From assembly GCA_025201365.1 (NCBI GenBank), contig JAIXMF010000020.1, positions 124,001-188,000 on the forward strand: 64,000 nucleotides of DNA, in the 5' to 3' direction. Numbering within the stretch: the stretch's first letter is position 1; the number at the start of each line of letters is the position of its first letter. Both the position numbers and the translations under genes were made by a program. This DNA comes from Syncephalis plumigaleata. Taxonomy: Eukaryota; Zoopagomycota; Zoopagomycetes; Zoopagales; Piptocephalidaceae. Below the pieces are notes generated by a model. The model saw only the letters and a program-made list of their open reading frames with translations. It did no database searches and was not told where the DNA came from. Positions 13,328 to 25,721 of this stretch are shown one piece after another.

Positions 13328-14163
13328 TTAAGTAAGCTTTGGACTCAACGGGCCTGTAGGTTCCACCTGAGTAGTTACCCGACCGGTATCCACCTTCGAG
13401 TCCCTTGGGACCTTTGACTCAGCTGGAATAGTTACCCGACCGGTATCCACCTTCGAGTCCTTTGAGATTGTAGGCTCAACTTGAGTAGCTATTTGAGGAG
13501 AGCTCTCCTTTGAAATACCAAAGAAGATATCGTCCTCAAGGTTAGGTACGGTTTTTGAGTCTTTTGGGTATCATGGATGAATTTTCCTAGCTTTGGGTGT
13601 TGCTTAAGATAGTCGACGAGCTCATCGACGGTCACACCATCCATAGTAGCTGAACCTTCAACTGGGCGTAGTGGCTTACTCAGCAAACCACCGCTGATTA
13701 CGTGATCAGGCACTTTGACGATACCCTGAGGTCTCACTGGACCACCACCCTTTACAACGGGAGTTGGAGGGATCGTCGGCTCGGTCTTCTCAGCTTTTGA
13801 TGAAGCATCATCAGTTGTTGGATTGGTGGTTGAATCGGCCTTTTCCTTCTTTTCAGCTTCTAAGAGAATGCTGGGCTTGTTAAGTGTTGTGAAGCGGCGA
13901 TACCCATTGGTTCAAAGCGCTTAGTATCGCTAACTATACCAGGGCTAGTGCTGCCAATTGGACCAGGGTTAGCATTACCGCTTGGAGGAACGTTAGGACC
14001 GGCAGCTGGAGGAGCGCTAGCATATCGTGGAACATTAGGCAGCTGAGGAGCGCAGCATTGCATTTGGACCGGGAGTAGATTCAACGACTGGGAGAGCATT
14101 GACATTACCAATGATGACCAGCATCATGGCAGCGGCAAAGGACAATGAGTTGAGGGAGACCAT
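13328..14163 (-). CDS. Secreted Pro-rich protein (paralogous promoter)
   Basis: Function unknown. ATG at 14163 gives signal peptide MVSLNSLSFAAAMMLVIIGNVNA, nearly identical to that of the gene at 8358. The mature region is Pro/Ala/Gly/Asn-rich (PRYASAPPAAGPNVPPSG), then KEKADSTTNPTTDDASS, a possibly folded part with GVTVDELVDYLKQHPKLGKFIHD, and a tail carrying two copies of KDSKVDTGRVT separated by a few residues (13370-13480). At least three frame breaks occur (between about 14060 and 14110, near 13870 and near 13560); two fit one missing base, the first needs two missing or one extra. The stop at 13328 follows the third frame. Real expression is suggested by the conserved promoter. Confidence 0.5.
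13366..13490. repeat. Tandem repeat in secreted protein tail
   Basis: Two near-identical copies of a stretch with GTTACCCGACCGGTATCCAC followed by CTTCGAGTCC, at about 13374-13404 and 13431-13461, encode repeated KDSKVDTGRVT on the minus strand. Confidence 0.8.
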
Positions 14164-14398
14164 GTTGTAGTATAAGAGCGTTGACAATCAGTTAGAATAA
14201 GCGTAGATGTCGTCTTGGAAGAAGCGTAGTAGATGTGGATGTAGTCGTTGTAGTAGCGGTGTGTGTAGAATATCGAATGAAACCACGAATAACATGTGCT
14301 TTTATATTCGAGGTAGCATTATTATCGCTTCCTAACTCGCTTCCATCTATTCTGGAATACTTCCATGATAACCATGAAATCCTTATTGTAGTGCCCTA
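14147..14398. repeat. Right arm of inverted promoter duplication
   Basis: Reverse complement of this interval matches 8158-8376 over the promoter, TATA box (about 14302-14308), leader and signal-peptide start. The arm carries an additional short CTACAACGACTACATCC-type insertion relative to the left arm. Confidence 0.9.
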
Positions 14399-15111
14399 AT
14401 TGCCTTCTTACGTTGTTTTATCATTGTAGTACTAGAATGGTCCGGAGTGAAACAAAATATAGGCCACGTTTTATAATCACGTTTTATAATCACGTTTGGC
14501 CACAACAACTACCTCGTTTTCTCGGTTAAATGGCTAAGCTTGATAGTAGCCTATTTGTTACACTAACATGTATATACATGCTGTTGTTGTTGCTATTGTT
14601 GCTTATTGATGCATAGTAATAGCGATGACTCATGTAATAATTCTAACATGCATTTATAAATAGTAAACATTTTTGTTACACAATAGTTATAAGCACTTTT
14701 ACAACGAGAAAACCTTAACTATTACAGCCTGTATGGTTCACCACATCATTTGCCGCCAACCGTGCCACATGAACGGGCTTGAAACAAGGTTACAGCGGCT
14801 ACTCCAATTGCCGATGACCAGCACCATTAACGCATCCAATGGACAAGTTACTGGTAGCGTATTTCATGGCACTCAAACAACGTGAAACAATGCTGTATTA
14901 TGCTAATATGACGAATAAATAAACTATCACTACCATTAATGCTGTATGCTGTTCTCTTAACAAGCTATAATGAACATGAATACTGAGTTATTCCTGGAAT
15001 GGTGATGTGTGCCATGCTGGATTACATCAAATCAAAAGATTGGAAATAAAACAAAACATGTCATCAATGATTGGTTGATGGAAGCAGTGCACGAGGAACT
15101 CTTTTCTTGTC
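14399..15111. other. Intergenic region, one unassigned small ORF
   Basis: About 700 bases. An open frame at 14673-14885 lies in slightly GC-richer sequence but shows no domain or signal peptide; I cannot decide if it is coding. A tandem TTTTATAATCACG pair occurs at about 14470-14495. Confidence 0.45.
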
Positions 15112-16947
15112 ATGCAATTGTCGCGAAATCTAGAGCTGGCTGCAGCTGCCGTGGCGGCCTCTGTTGCTACTGCCACCTTGATATTCTCGTACCAGTCTCG
15201 ACAGAATCGTCAGAGGATCAAGGATATTAAGCGGAATGCCGGGACACTGGGTCGCGAACGTGCTATAAGTTTGAATGAATTCTCAGTTGCAAAACGTTCA
15301 CTACCCGAAGGCATCCAGAATGAAGCGGAAGAACGTGAACACGAGCAACTGCTAATGAGCGAGCAACTATCGCGGAATAGATCATTCCTGGGTGAGCCCG
15401 GTATGGAGAAACTTCAAAACGCGTTTGTTATTATTGGTGAGTAGTTCGTGCTGCTTGTACTATTGCTATTATTGCTATTGCTATTTCAGCTAACCGGATA
15501 CTGTTGCTATGTTGTGATAATCAGTGGGAGCAGGAGGTGTTGGTTCGTGGGCAGCACTGATGCTGGCACGGTCTGGCGTCAAACGTATGCGTATCATCGA
15601 CTTTGACCAAGTGACGCTCTCCTCGCTAAATCGACATGCCGTGGCAAACCGAGCGGATGTTGGTACGGCCAAGGTGATTGCTATCCGCGACCATTTACGA
15701 CGTATCGTGCCACTCATCGAGATTGATGCGTGTGTGGAGTTGTTCTCGAAAGATTCAGCAGCTTATTTATTGCAAGGTAAGGGGAGATGGGAAGTATGGC
15801 AGCATCGGGACAAGTGCTTATTGTTGTGTTGCAATTATAACAGATAATCCGGACATGGTGCTGGATTGTATCGACAATATTGATACAAAAGTGGATCTAC
15901 TAGAGTATTGCCACAAGAACAATATAACAGTAAGAGGATGCTTGTAAATAGGCACACACTTACCGAGCATGTCAATAGGTGATGAGTTCCATGGGAGCAG
16001 GTGCCAAAGCAGATCCATCGCGAATTCAACTAGCCGATATCAGTGATACAAATGGTATGTATGAAGAGGATGGAGCACACTTACAATCGACTAATGTCTG
16101 ACCCTATACAGAGGATCATCTGGCACGAGCAGTTCGACGTCGTTTGAAACAGCGCAACATTCTATCGGGTATCGATGTTGTCTATTCCACCGAGAAACCA
16201 GGAGAAGTCAACTTATTGCCACTAGGTAAGTAATGATGATGAAGTAAACGATTGGTGTATTGACTTTTATTTATACATTAGCTGAATCTCAAGTGCAGGA
16301 ATCGGATGAGTTTGCAATCCTGCCCGACTTTCGTGTACGCATTCTGCCGGTACTTGGTCCGTTGCCTGCCATGTTCGGCATGGCCATGGCAACCTACACC
16401 ATTTGCAAGCTGGCTGACCATAAGATCGAGCCACTCCCGGTTAAACTACGCGGTAAACTGTATGATCGAATGCAGCGCGAGTTGATTGTACGCGAGGACA
16501 AAGTATTTGGGAACAAGTAAGCAGCACGATTATGCAATGGTCACACCATCTAATGTGTAACTGATCATCATCATCGTTATTATTAGGGCTGGCATTCCAT
16601 TTGATCGTGATGACATTGCCTATATCGTTGAAGAGGTGTGGCGTGGCAAGAGCGTACTAACGGGCATGTCCGATAAACTGTGTCTTACCCGCTGGGATCT
16701 TCGTCTTCCTATGTCCTTCCAGAATTGCGTATGCCTGACAAAAAGCGAGGCTACACGTCATGAAGCATGCGATCCAGATAACTTGCACGAGCTTTATTCC
16801 GCTGAAACATTGGCATTAGTCGAGAAACGCTTTACGGAAGAACGCTACTACAGCAATGGCGATGATAGTTCAGTCATACTGCAACACGCTAGTCAATATG
16901 AAAGCATTAAGACTGATCTAACTATGGCATACCTTTGCAGGAAGTAG
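15112..16947 (+). CDS. TCD: tRNA threonylcarbamoyladenosine dehydratase
   Basis: E1-like ATP-dependent enzyme that cyclises t6A37 to ct6A in ANN-decoding tRNAs; in yeasts Tcd1/Tcd2 are mitochondrial outer-membrane anchored. Exons 15112-15436, 15525-15776, 15844-15929, 15979-16054, 16112-16225, 16282-16516 and 16587-16947 give 482 intact codons. An N-terminal hydrophobic segment (AAAAVAASVATATLIFSY) fits a membrane anchor. ThiF/E1 core: nucleotide motif VGAGGVGSWAALMLARSGV, RIIDFDQVTLSSLNRHAVA, DCIDNIDTKVDLLEYC, VMSSMGAGAKADPSRIQLADIS, DFRVRILPVLGPLPAMFGMAMATYTI. Two paralogues exist in yeast; which one this corresponds to is not decided. Confidence 0.93.
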
Positions 16948-17054
16948 CCTTTGTATCTGGCTTATAATGATAAATAAGTTGCATTAGACAGCTCTAGATA
17001 ATAAAAAGTAATCCATTGAATTTGCTTCTCTCTTTCTTTCTTCATTGGCATAAG

Positions 17055-17865
17055 ATGGATTCATCTCAGCCAACTCTTGTATTAAATGATAATGCACAAA
17101 AAGCGTACAACATTATCACGCTTATCATCAATGTAGCAGTAATAGTTATGGTATTTGGCAAAGCCAAAAGAAAAGAAGGTTCGGTCGATTCGGCATAGTT
17201 CTACTTGGTGTTGCCATGGGTGAGTTCTACATGATCATCACATTAGTGCAAATGTTTACCGGTGTATCTAGCAAATACTGTCATGTACAGTGCTACCCTA
17301 TTCAATTATGGTTATGGCCAGTCGAGTTGACCATTATAATCGTTCGTAAACTTGTAACAGTCATAGCATGGATTAAAACACAGCCACTCAATAGAGCACA
17401 GAAGCTGTTGCGCTGGCTAGCAATGATCGTGATATTCATTGCAGGTTGTGTACAGTTTAAATGGTCTACACCTGTGGGAGAAGGCATATCCGTCATTGTA
17501 CTATGCTTTATTCTACTATCCAACACCTGTATCTGCCACTCAATCTCAACATGCATACGAGTGAACCTGATAAGCACACTAGACTAGTGGTAAATTACTG
17601 AATCCACAACATATCACCATTCATTTACTAATCCATACATTGCTAGTTATCCTATAAATTAGCAGCATTGCATACTACACTCATTCTAGCATGTCTACTG
17701 CATCTCGTCTTTATTCCCGCCATTGGTGTTCCATTAGACTGGCTATGGACAATCGGTGCATGGCTTACGCTATCTCCATTGATGAAACCAAAAACAGGCC
17801 TGCCCTCTACTCATAGATGGATTACATTGTTCGTACACAGTATTAGCATTATCATTCTAGTATAA
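17055..17865 (+). CDS. Multi-pass membrane protein, unknown
   Basis: No family recognised. Exon about 17055-17589, intron 17590-17662, second exon 17663-17865. Predicted segments: AYNIITLIINVAVIVMVF; FGIVLLGVAMGEFYMIITL; IQLWLWPVELTIIIV plus VTVIAW; LLRWLAMIVIFIAGCVQF; ISVIVLCFILLSNTCIC; TTLILACLLHLVFIPAIGV; WITLFVHSISIIILV. That suggests seven helices with loops rich in Lys/Arg on one side. Two clear one-base losses (AAAGAAAAGAAGG near 17175 and TGCCACTC near 17535) and a third near the intron divide it into several frames. Small size (about 255 residues) and topology resemble small 7TM proteins, but this is only topology. Confidence 0.5.
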
Positions 17866-17990
17866 CATTGTAATAAACAACTATCAAGTATTTACTATAA
17901 TTCATGCAATAGAATTATGTATAATGATGTGAATAACATGGATACTAAAGGCTTCCGTATACTACTAGTGTATACGCTTGATTCAGTAAT

Positions 17991-18200
17991 CTACATCAAA
18001 TAGAGATTTGGGTAGTGCACAATTGTATAAAAACTACAGTGTTTTTCCATCCAATTTGCGCATTTATCCTTTAACATTTGCAGTTTATTAATAAATAGAT
18101 TTACACAATTGTTAACATCATTATCATCGTAGAAATGCCAATTAACACAGCATGATAATAATAACAATTTAGTATTCAGTAATGGATCATTTATTGATAG
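17991..18200 (-). other. CANW-motif small ORF, copy 1
   Basis: Minus-strand open frame reading NWHFYDDNDVNNCVNLFINK then LQMLKDKCANWMEKHC and ending YPNLYLM before a stop at 17991. It is homologous, in inverted orientation, to 43575-43766, and the homology continues upstream through a 62-nt intron-like segment (GTAAGTACATGACATGG ... CTTATAG) at about 18218-18280. No ATG could be fixed, so the 5' end is uncertain. Function unknown. Confidence 0.45.
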
Positions 18201-18272
18201 CGATAACTATCATCATCAATTCTATAAGGTAAACGATACAAGTGTACTAGTATAGTTGGATATTGCCATGTC

Positions 18273-18645
18273 ATGTACTTACAAGTAGCTATTGATTATC
18301 ATGTATGGAATCGGGATATGGCTGCATGTCTGAACTTCATTCAGATTATTCGCAGTCATCGTGCTGATGGTCGTATTCCAACACAATTCCAACGAGGTGC
18401 CGTTCCTTCTAAACGTTCAAGCAATGAAGAACAAGATCAAGAGGGAACCAAACAACAAAAAACAATTCATCCGTGATGGTTATCGCTATCGCCCCAGTCC
18501 TTCCCCCAAGGGAAGGAGGGCTGGGAAACAGAATACGGGGGTACTTGTACTTGTAAGTGTTAATTATTATTTATTCGTAAGACAGAAGCTAACTGCGCAA
18601 ATTGGATGGAAAAAGCCTGTATCAACATCAACGAAAAAAGAAAAT
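18273..18645 (+). other. CANW-motif small gene, copy 2
   Basis: Open frame with DYHVWNRDMAACLNFIQII, an RSHRADGRIPTQFQRG stretch, a Lys/Gln-rich linker (one or two bases apparently missing in an A run near 18455), RDGYRYRPSPSPKGRRAGK, a GTAAGT donor at about 18552 and an exon reading NCANWMEKACININEKRK before TGA. The pattern (aromatic-His-aromatic, DxxxxC(L/V)N(F/L)I, then CANWMEKxC) is shared with 17991-18200 and 43575-43766. It overlaps in part the opposite-strand homologous segment, so exact gene limits are uncertain. Confidence 0.4.
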
Positions 18646-18681
18646 GAATAGACGACACTTTACATTTTTATCTCATACATT

Positions 18682-19744
18682 ATGGCATTCCCGTTACTGG
18701 CGCGTAATATACAACCGCGCGTAGGTGTGCGTGCTTGGACACAGTCTATCCAGGTGAGTATATGGATAGCCAGCCATACGCTTAATATCAACTATTAATG
18801 ACGTATTCTTGCTACTATTCTACGATAGATGCCACTGCTTCGTGGACTGCGTAGTAAGTCTGAGATTTCCGTTGAATTACGAGAAACCATACCCGATATT
18901 GGTAAAAGCGGTAAGCTATTCTATAAGCTATCTAGTCATAATCTATAGTATGAATCTCACGCGTACTTTTTATTATTGAATGTCGAAAATAAAGGCGAAG
19001 TAGTTAAAGTCCGAGGTAAGTAATGTCAATACTGATCACAAGCAACTATACAGCAATGAGTGAGAGTGATTAGCCTGGTGGACTACTAATGACAAGGTGA
19101 ATAGCGGGATATATGCGTAATTACTTGTTTCGCTATGGTAAAGCAAAATACGTGTCGCGCGAGCGTCCCATCCTATGTTTTGCCGAGCGACAAGCGATAG
19201 AGGCAGAGAAGAAGGCGCAAGAACAACAGGCACAAGGTTTACTACAGGAACAAACGGATATTGCCATGGCGGTAAGCCTTCTATTCATTCATCGTGATCA
19301 TAGTATATGGATATTCATAGTTGTGATGTTAAGGGTCAGGATCGTGCTGCACAAATGTTACGCGATCGTTTGGAGCAATTACGTCGTTTGCCGCCATTAC
19401 AATTTGCACGACGTGCGCGAGGTGCTCCACCATCCACCACTGATGTACCAGATCGTCGTGCCATCTTCGGTTCGGTAAGCGTGGACGACGTGCTATTACG
19501 ACTACGCGAGATGCATCAACTAGTCGTAGAACGATCATGGATTCAACTCGTATCGTCTAGCGCGGATGATCATGGCAGTAGTAGTGATCGTATTCGTCAA
19601 TTGGGTGGTGCTCGCTTCCAAGTGAATATTCCAGGTGTAGGCACATCCACACTACGTGTAATGGTGACACCTGAGGAGACCACCGAGACTGAAGCCACTA
19701 AGCATCAGCAGAACAAAGAGGAAACGACAACTCACGCTAACTAG
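18682..19744 (+). CDS. Mitochondrial ribosomal protein bL9m
   Basis: Component of the mitochondrial large ribosomal subunit, homologue of bacterial L9 (yeast MRPL50). Exons 18682-18753, 18829-18910, 18995-19015 (21 nt), 19105-19271 and about 19334-19744, no frame break, about 250 codons. The N-terminus MAFPLLARNIQPRVGVRAW looks like a mitochondrial presequence. L9 core: ISVELRETIPDIGKSGEVVKVRAGYMRNYLFRYGKAKYVS, followed by an Ala/Glu/Gln-rich helix and the C-terminal domain with FGSVSVDDVLLRL and GTSTLRVMVTPEE. The last acceptor could be at 19333 or 19339; both keep frame. Confidence 0.88.
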
Positions 19745-20223
19745 TGCGCTATACGATAATAATAATGATAATAATAGGATTGTCGTATTTAAATCATTCA
19801 AGTAACTCAATAAATAAAAGCAAGCTGCCTTATCCAGTATGTTTGTATCGATTGATGACTACTACATTATTAACGCGTACAAATGAATATATTTTAATGG
19901 ATAAGCAATACGATAAAGGAGAACATATACTTGGATAGAAGAATAAACGCAACATAAATCAATATGCCACTTGCTAATTATTTGATTTATATTCGTTTAT
20001 GTTATCCTTTCAGCTATGTTACTAGCTAGCTAACTAAATAGATAGATAGAGAGATATTAAAGAATGAGAACAGAAGATACAATCATATGATTAGCTCTAT
20101 GCTTACTACTACTACTATTGTTACTTACAATTCATTTTAAAAAGGAAAACGGCCACATCATCACACACACACACTGTTGTCTTCTAGCCATCTTCTCCCT
20201 CGTCGTCTCTATCTCTCTTCTCC
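19745..20223. other. Convergent 3' spacer
   Basis: AT-rich region between the bL9m and RER1 stops; GATA runs at about 20039-20052 and a CACA run at about 20163-20174. No gene seen. Confidence 0.6.
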
Positions 20224-21372
20224 TTAATCGGATCGACCATTTCGTGATGGTGCAGAGGACGGCGATGCCTTGCCATAGTTTTTCTTACCGATATTAAATG
20301 GTACATAGCGATACTTTATCATATGTCGAATCTGTCGACGCATAGTAACAGCCGCAAGGAATATAAAGTAAATGAGGAGAATTGGCCAGAATACCGGAAT
20401 ATCCAATGCATCAAATAGCGTGCACACCAATGCAATCAACGTGGCTCGTGTTGCTGAAACCCTAAACACACACATACACACATACACATATATATATGTC
20501 ATTATTATATGTATAATAGTTTAACTATTCTATTGCTACTTACCAGAATTTAAATTCAGGCAATCGACGAATAAATGGACGGAATTCCGCGTCATTACGT
20601 GTAGGCAATACTGGTGTACTATCTGCCATAATATCGTCATCTCCTTCGAGTACAGCAGTAACTGCAGGATCAAACTTCGGTTGCAAGAACAACAGGAATA
20701 AACTTAATAGGTAGATGCCGAGTGCATAGCAGATGATATACCAGCCATGTGTAATGAAAATACGTAACATAAATGTTAAGAGTAATAGACCGAATACACC
20801 CCAGCGTATACCAGTATGCGGTGTGGTCACATCTAGAAATGTTTGATATCGCTAATATACAATATACATTAGTAAACAAGACAATCTATTGTATTTTATA
20901 CAAAGAAAGAAATAGTAGTAGTTTGTAGTCATCATCATCATAATCTCTTTCTGTATTTGGTGTGTGTGTATTCGTGTTGTTTATATCTCTGCCCCAACCC
21001 TTGTGGTCTGTGTGACACGTGATAATTAAACCAGCAATCTTCCCAATAATAGTGATGATGATGATGAAGAGGAGCAGGATGATCGTTGCCACGCTATGTT
21101 CATACATAGAATGAACGTGCCCTACTATACAGCCATGAATGGAGATATCCACTCAACAACAGCAGCAGCACTATTGCATAGACCGTGCACACTTATATCA
21201 AAATAAACAATCGTATCCAACCCACTACTACTACTACTACTACTACTCTCATAGTAATATTACTTACGCGATCTACCTGATGCTTCCATCGCATGAGACT
21301 AGAAGCAGGCGTGTCGGGTGCGTCCACACCTGCAGTGGTCAATCCGCTGTTCATATGAGTAGCTGTAGCCAT
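20224..21372 (-). CDS. RER1: RER1, ER retention receptor
   Basis: Four-helix Golgi/COPI-cycling receptor that returns ER membrane proteins. Exons 21268-21372, 20544-20851 and 20224-20461 join cleanly into 216 codons. Motifs: MRWKHQVDRYQTFLDVTTPHTGIRWGVF across the first junction, HGWYIICYALGIYLLSLFLLFLQPKFDP, NDAEFRPFIRRLPEFKFW, DALDIPVFWPILLIYF, MRRQIRHMIKYRYVPFNIGKKNYGK. The first intron is long for this window (416 nt). Intact; high certainty. Confidence 0.96.
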
Positions 21373-22000
21373 ACTAGATACGCGATTGTAAGTTAATTCA
21401 GTATTTGACTAGTTGATTATCATGGTTACTTACGTGTCTAGTGCAATCAGAATAGAAAATATTCAGTACGTAGTAGGAATAGTAAAGTATCAAATGCAAG
21501 TCAATATAGTAAGTAGAAAGTAAGGAAAAGAATGGAATGGAATGAAATGGCAATCTGTTAAACCACAAACAAACAAACAATAAGAAAGAGAAAGGAAATA
21601 GTGGTTGTAATAGTAGTAGTAGTAATAGTAATAGTAGCAATTTAAAACGAGGTCAAGGTGTAATCAATCAATTCAATGATGTGTTCATTTGTATTTATAG
21701 CTTCCTTTTAACTTTTATCTCTTTTTCCCTCTCCTATTATTAATGCCTATCTCAACATCACTCTTGTTACAATCTCGCCTATCTTGTATATGAAAACATG
21801 TAGAACTGATTAGAGTCGTATACTCAACATTATCAAACATTGTTAACCCAATCGGTTGGGGTCACTTGACACATTTCAATCACATTATTAACTTCACATA
21901 ACATTGTTTTATTCATCAATTGACACTTTTATCTGTGTATTATCTTGTTATTAGCTTGAACACAAAGGGTTAGTTATTCTCTGTTCTCATCATGACACGC
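21373..22000. other. Intergenic region
   Basis: Promoter side of RER1 and 3' side of the KH-protein gene. Contains AAAC and AGT triplet runs (about 21567-21580, 21611-21640). No coding signal seen. Confidence 0.6.
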
Positions 22001-24242
22001 TCACCGACGACGTGAATGGTAAGATGCCGGTGGTGGTACATGGTGGTATTGATGATCATGACTTGTCTCATTGCTATTATTGTTACTAGTAGTAGTAGCA
22101 TCTAGTAATGGATCATCAGAACGAGCTTGTTTATACTCTGTACGACTATCACTATTACTACCATCATCATGTTTGGTGTCTTCTTTATAATGGCCTTGTG
22201 GCTGTTGATACGATGCATTATAAGTGCCATTATAGGAATAATCTTGACCGTAGCCTGCTGTTGCTGTTGCTGTTGCTGCTGATTGCTGATAGTAATAGTT
22301 ACTATTGTTATAGTTATATTGACCATACTGGCTGTAATAATAAGCGTTAGCATCAGTGGGTTCTACTTTAGTTGAATCATTAGCACTTGATGACTTTGTA
22401 GTCTTGGTGTCCTCGTCTGTCTTCGTAGTATCGGAATCTGTACCCGGGGGAGGAGGTGGCGGTGGTGGTGGAGGAGAGGCAGGAAGTGGTGGTGGTGCAC
22501 CATAATTGTTGTCTTCTGTCCCTGTAGTAGTAGTAGCAGCAGCGGTATTGTACCCTCCACCATAGTTCTATACATCATCATGATTGTTATTATTACTACA
22601 ATAATATGCTGGTTTATCTAGACTACTTACACCATATTGCTGATTACCATACTGTCCATTATAGCCATTATTATATCCATAGTAGTTTTGATGGTTGTAA
22701 TAGCCACCTCGATTATAGCCACCGTAATAGCCGCCTTGTGGTTGACTACGCACTCGTTCAAACTCCTTTTTAACGCTTTCTACTAGACTCTTGGCTAATT
22801 GTACCGCTTCATCCAATGGTTCTTGCCTCAAATGTCTACATATTCATAGAGGGTTACTAGACTATAAAATAAACAGGCTCACTACTTACGTTACTACTAA
22901 ATGCATGGGTTCCTCAGCTTCCTTGCCGGTGGCCGCTTCAATATACCCGGATCCCTGACCTCGAATGGTCACGCGTGCACCTGTCTCATTCTGAATATGT
23001 TTTACATAGCTTCCCTATATCATTGCAATAATGAACAAGACAATTCATCATCACTATGGTCATTGTATCTCACTTACTTGTGGTCCAATTAGCTTTGGTT
23101 TAACATAGAATCCTGGTGTAGGTCAAAGTCAAGGTATACTTTCTCTGCAAGATACGTTTTCTATTCATTCACATTCATACAAGTATACGCATATGTGTAA
23201 ATAATAATAAATACAGCAGACTATCGTTCATTACTTACTTCTCTTGGTTTAAATTCCCGTTGAGGAGGTGCAGGTGATATCGAGTAGGCACCCGGTTCCT
23301 CGTTCATTAGTTCGTTGATACGTTGCACGGCAGCATCCAATATCTCCTGAGTGGCTGCCGTAATATGCAAATGCAACGGTGGATCATCAGGTGTGGCTCT
23401 ACTACGCTCTGGATAGTATTTGCCACGGGTGGTTACATCTACAACGAGTATACACGTATATGAGTATTATGATTAGTTCCATACTATCGAGTACTCATCA
23501 GTATAGATGAACTAGCTCACTTACCAGCATTAAACTCTTTCTTAATCTGCTGTTGCGTCACTCCTTTGGTAAGGGCATACCGGTTACGACAGTCATTAAT
23601 GTCAATATCCTTGGCAAATTCATGCTCTGCATTCAGTACACTGCTACCACCATTGCTACTACTAGGTGGATCCGCTGCCGACGACTGTATGTGTATATGC
23701 ATACGTGTTACAATATAAAGTTAATAATTTAATACTACTTACCGTATCATCGCCATTACTAGGATAAGTGACAGGTATAGCCGCTTTAATCGTAGGCTTG
23801 ATGCCTTGTCGAGCAAGAATGGCCTCCACTTTAGCCGCAGCAGCCGCTATCAACCAATCAGTCTAGGTTAACAACCATCCATGCTAGCGCTGTTATTCTT
23901 TATACACTTATTATGCTTACCTGCTATGGCGGCAGGATCAAGTATACCTCCATGCACCGGTGGAGGAGGAGGTGGTGGCGACGATTGAGGTGGCGGTGGT
24001 GGAGGACGAGCACCGTCTGGTGCATCCGCAGGTTGATCCCATTTACGCTTTCGTCTAGTGGTTATGGTTATTATATTAGGCAGAATGGGACTAGATAAAT
24101 ACTTACGATCGTGGTTCGTCCGTTTCAGATCCTGTCGTTTTAGATGGCGCTGGAGGTGGTGGCGGCGGTGGCGGTGGCGGTGGAGAGTCGGGTGGTGGTG
24201 GTGGTGGCCATAAGGTGGTGGCACGGGCGGTGGAAACGACAT
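22001..24242 (-). CDS. KH-domain pre-mRNA splicing factor (KHDC4/BLOM7-like)
   Basis: Probable RNA-binding splicing factor. Nine exons: 24107-24242, 23921-24054, 23743-23846, 23525-23684, 23239-23438, 23078-23142, 22890-23014, 22631-22835, 22001-22567 (about 565 codons). Order: Pro-rich N-terminus (MSFPPPVPPPYG then poly-Pro), RKRKWDQ, long poly-Pro, AAAAKVEAILARQGI, DIDINDCRNRYALTKG with TTRGKYYPE (KH-like), LHLHITAATQEILDAAVQRINELM, KVYLDFDL, the KH core [44 protein letters not shown], then Gly/Tyr-rich and Pro-rich prion-like C-terminus. Two one-base losses (near 24209 and 23112) interrupt the frame. WDQP plus tandem KH layout matches KHDC4. Confidence 0.8.
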
Positions 24243-25721
24243 TGCTAACCAGAGAGAATCGTAATAAAGCAAAAAATGTTCGTGTACGAAGTGGAAAAAG
24301 TAAATGATGTCAATTTGTAAATAAAAGACTGAAATGTGAAGCACATCACCTTTCTTCTTTCCTCTTCAATAATCTATCATGTAATCATTATTCAGTATTT
24401 ATTCATATTTATACTTGATAGTAACATACTAATAATAAGCACTACATTCGATTGATATCTATGCCAATGCGTAGAATCTAATAAAGCCTTGACATAAACA
24501 ATAATGCTCCTTTTGTACTTGCTTCTATTCACATTGTATCTGCAAATATCTCCTTATGGATGCATGGTCTAACGTGCTATATAATGGTTACTGCTATACA
24601 CAAATAAATAGTATACCTCTTTATTTGCTAATGTTTATAAGCGTATTCATATGATCATGCAGATTGCCAACTGAATCATCTGTCTCATCTGCATTGATAA
24701 CAGTTGTATCGTCCTTATAGTAATCGAATAGCAAGCTAGTTATTAACCATTGGCCTTTGTATCAAGGCGATATGCCAATTGTAGATCCTTGTTCATTCTT
24801 GTATAATCATCATTACTACCATTACTACTAATATTACTACTGATCTACACAGCATCTATCCATCTCTGACTATTACAGCTATTGCTGTTTATCATATGGT
24901 AAAGTCTATCTTTATCTACACACATCCACACGCACACACACATACGTACATACGCGTGGCATGATAGTGGTTAGTGGCAACACGCTCACACTCTTCTATT
25001 CATATCGGTTGTTATAGCACACACCTTGTCCACCTTTCAACTGCTCTTTACCTTTTTATATTTTTCTTTTCTTCAAGCAACTATCCTTCCACTTTGTGCT
25101 GTGGCTCGTCCAAAGACGTGCTCGCGCTGTAGTGGCTGTGCAGCGACTTACACACACTCTCACTCACTCACTCACTCATAATCCTTATTTCTCTCTCTCT
25201 CTTTCTCTCTCCTCTTCCTCTTTTGCTTCTAATCAGTGGTTGTTCTTTGACTTTTTCCCTTCGTTTTACTCGGTACGTCTCCTTCTTCACCTATCTATTA
25301 GTGGTGAATTGCACGACGACGACAACAACAAAGAAAGTGGTGGTGATTAGGTCGCGTTAGACTTGTCATTTCAACCCATTAGTACTACTTAAGCAAAAGA
25401 AGCAGAGGCAACAGATAAGAAGACGGCAATCATAACCACAAGACTCACCACTAGGTAAGTAGTAACGAGAGAGAGAGATAAAAGATGAGAGCACCTAGTC
25501 GATGAGGTGATACCTCTTCACAAGTATGCGTGGTACTGGTCATCTTGCCAGTGCGTGTACTGTTTGAAAATGGGGTCAGACCGGTTACAAGTAAAGCTAC
25601 TGCTGTTGCTGCTGCTATTAACAAATTATCACCATTATCTTGTTCTTTCTAGGTTGAGATAGTTTAAGCTTTATAATTTACAGTGTAATATTATCCATAT
25701 TCCCATTCTTGCCCTTTTACA
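24243..25721. other. Long intergenic region between divergent genes
   Basis: About 1.5 kb separating divergent starts of the KH protein and the TBC protein. Holds CACTCACT (about 25150-25170) and CTCTCTCT (25190-25215) simple repeats and a purine run near 25465. An open frame at 25096-25350 is low-complexity and not supported. Confidence 0.6.

Noticed and set aside
14673-14885. Seventy-codon ORF in the 14.7 kb spacer
   Set aside because: Slightly GC-rich but no recognisable domain, signal peptide or flanking splice sites; mentioned only as unassigned.
25096-25350. ORF with Leu/Ser-rich low complexity
   Set aside because: Generated by CTCT and CACT simple repeats in a promoter region.
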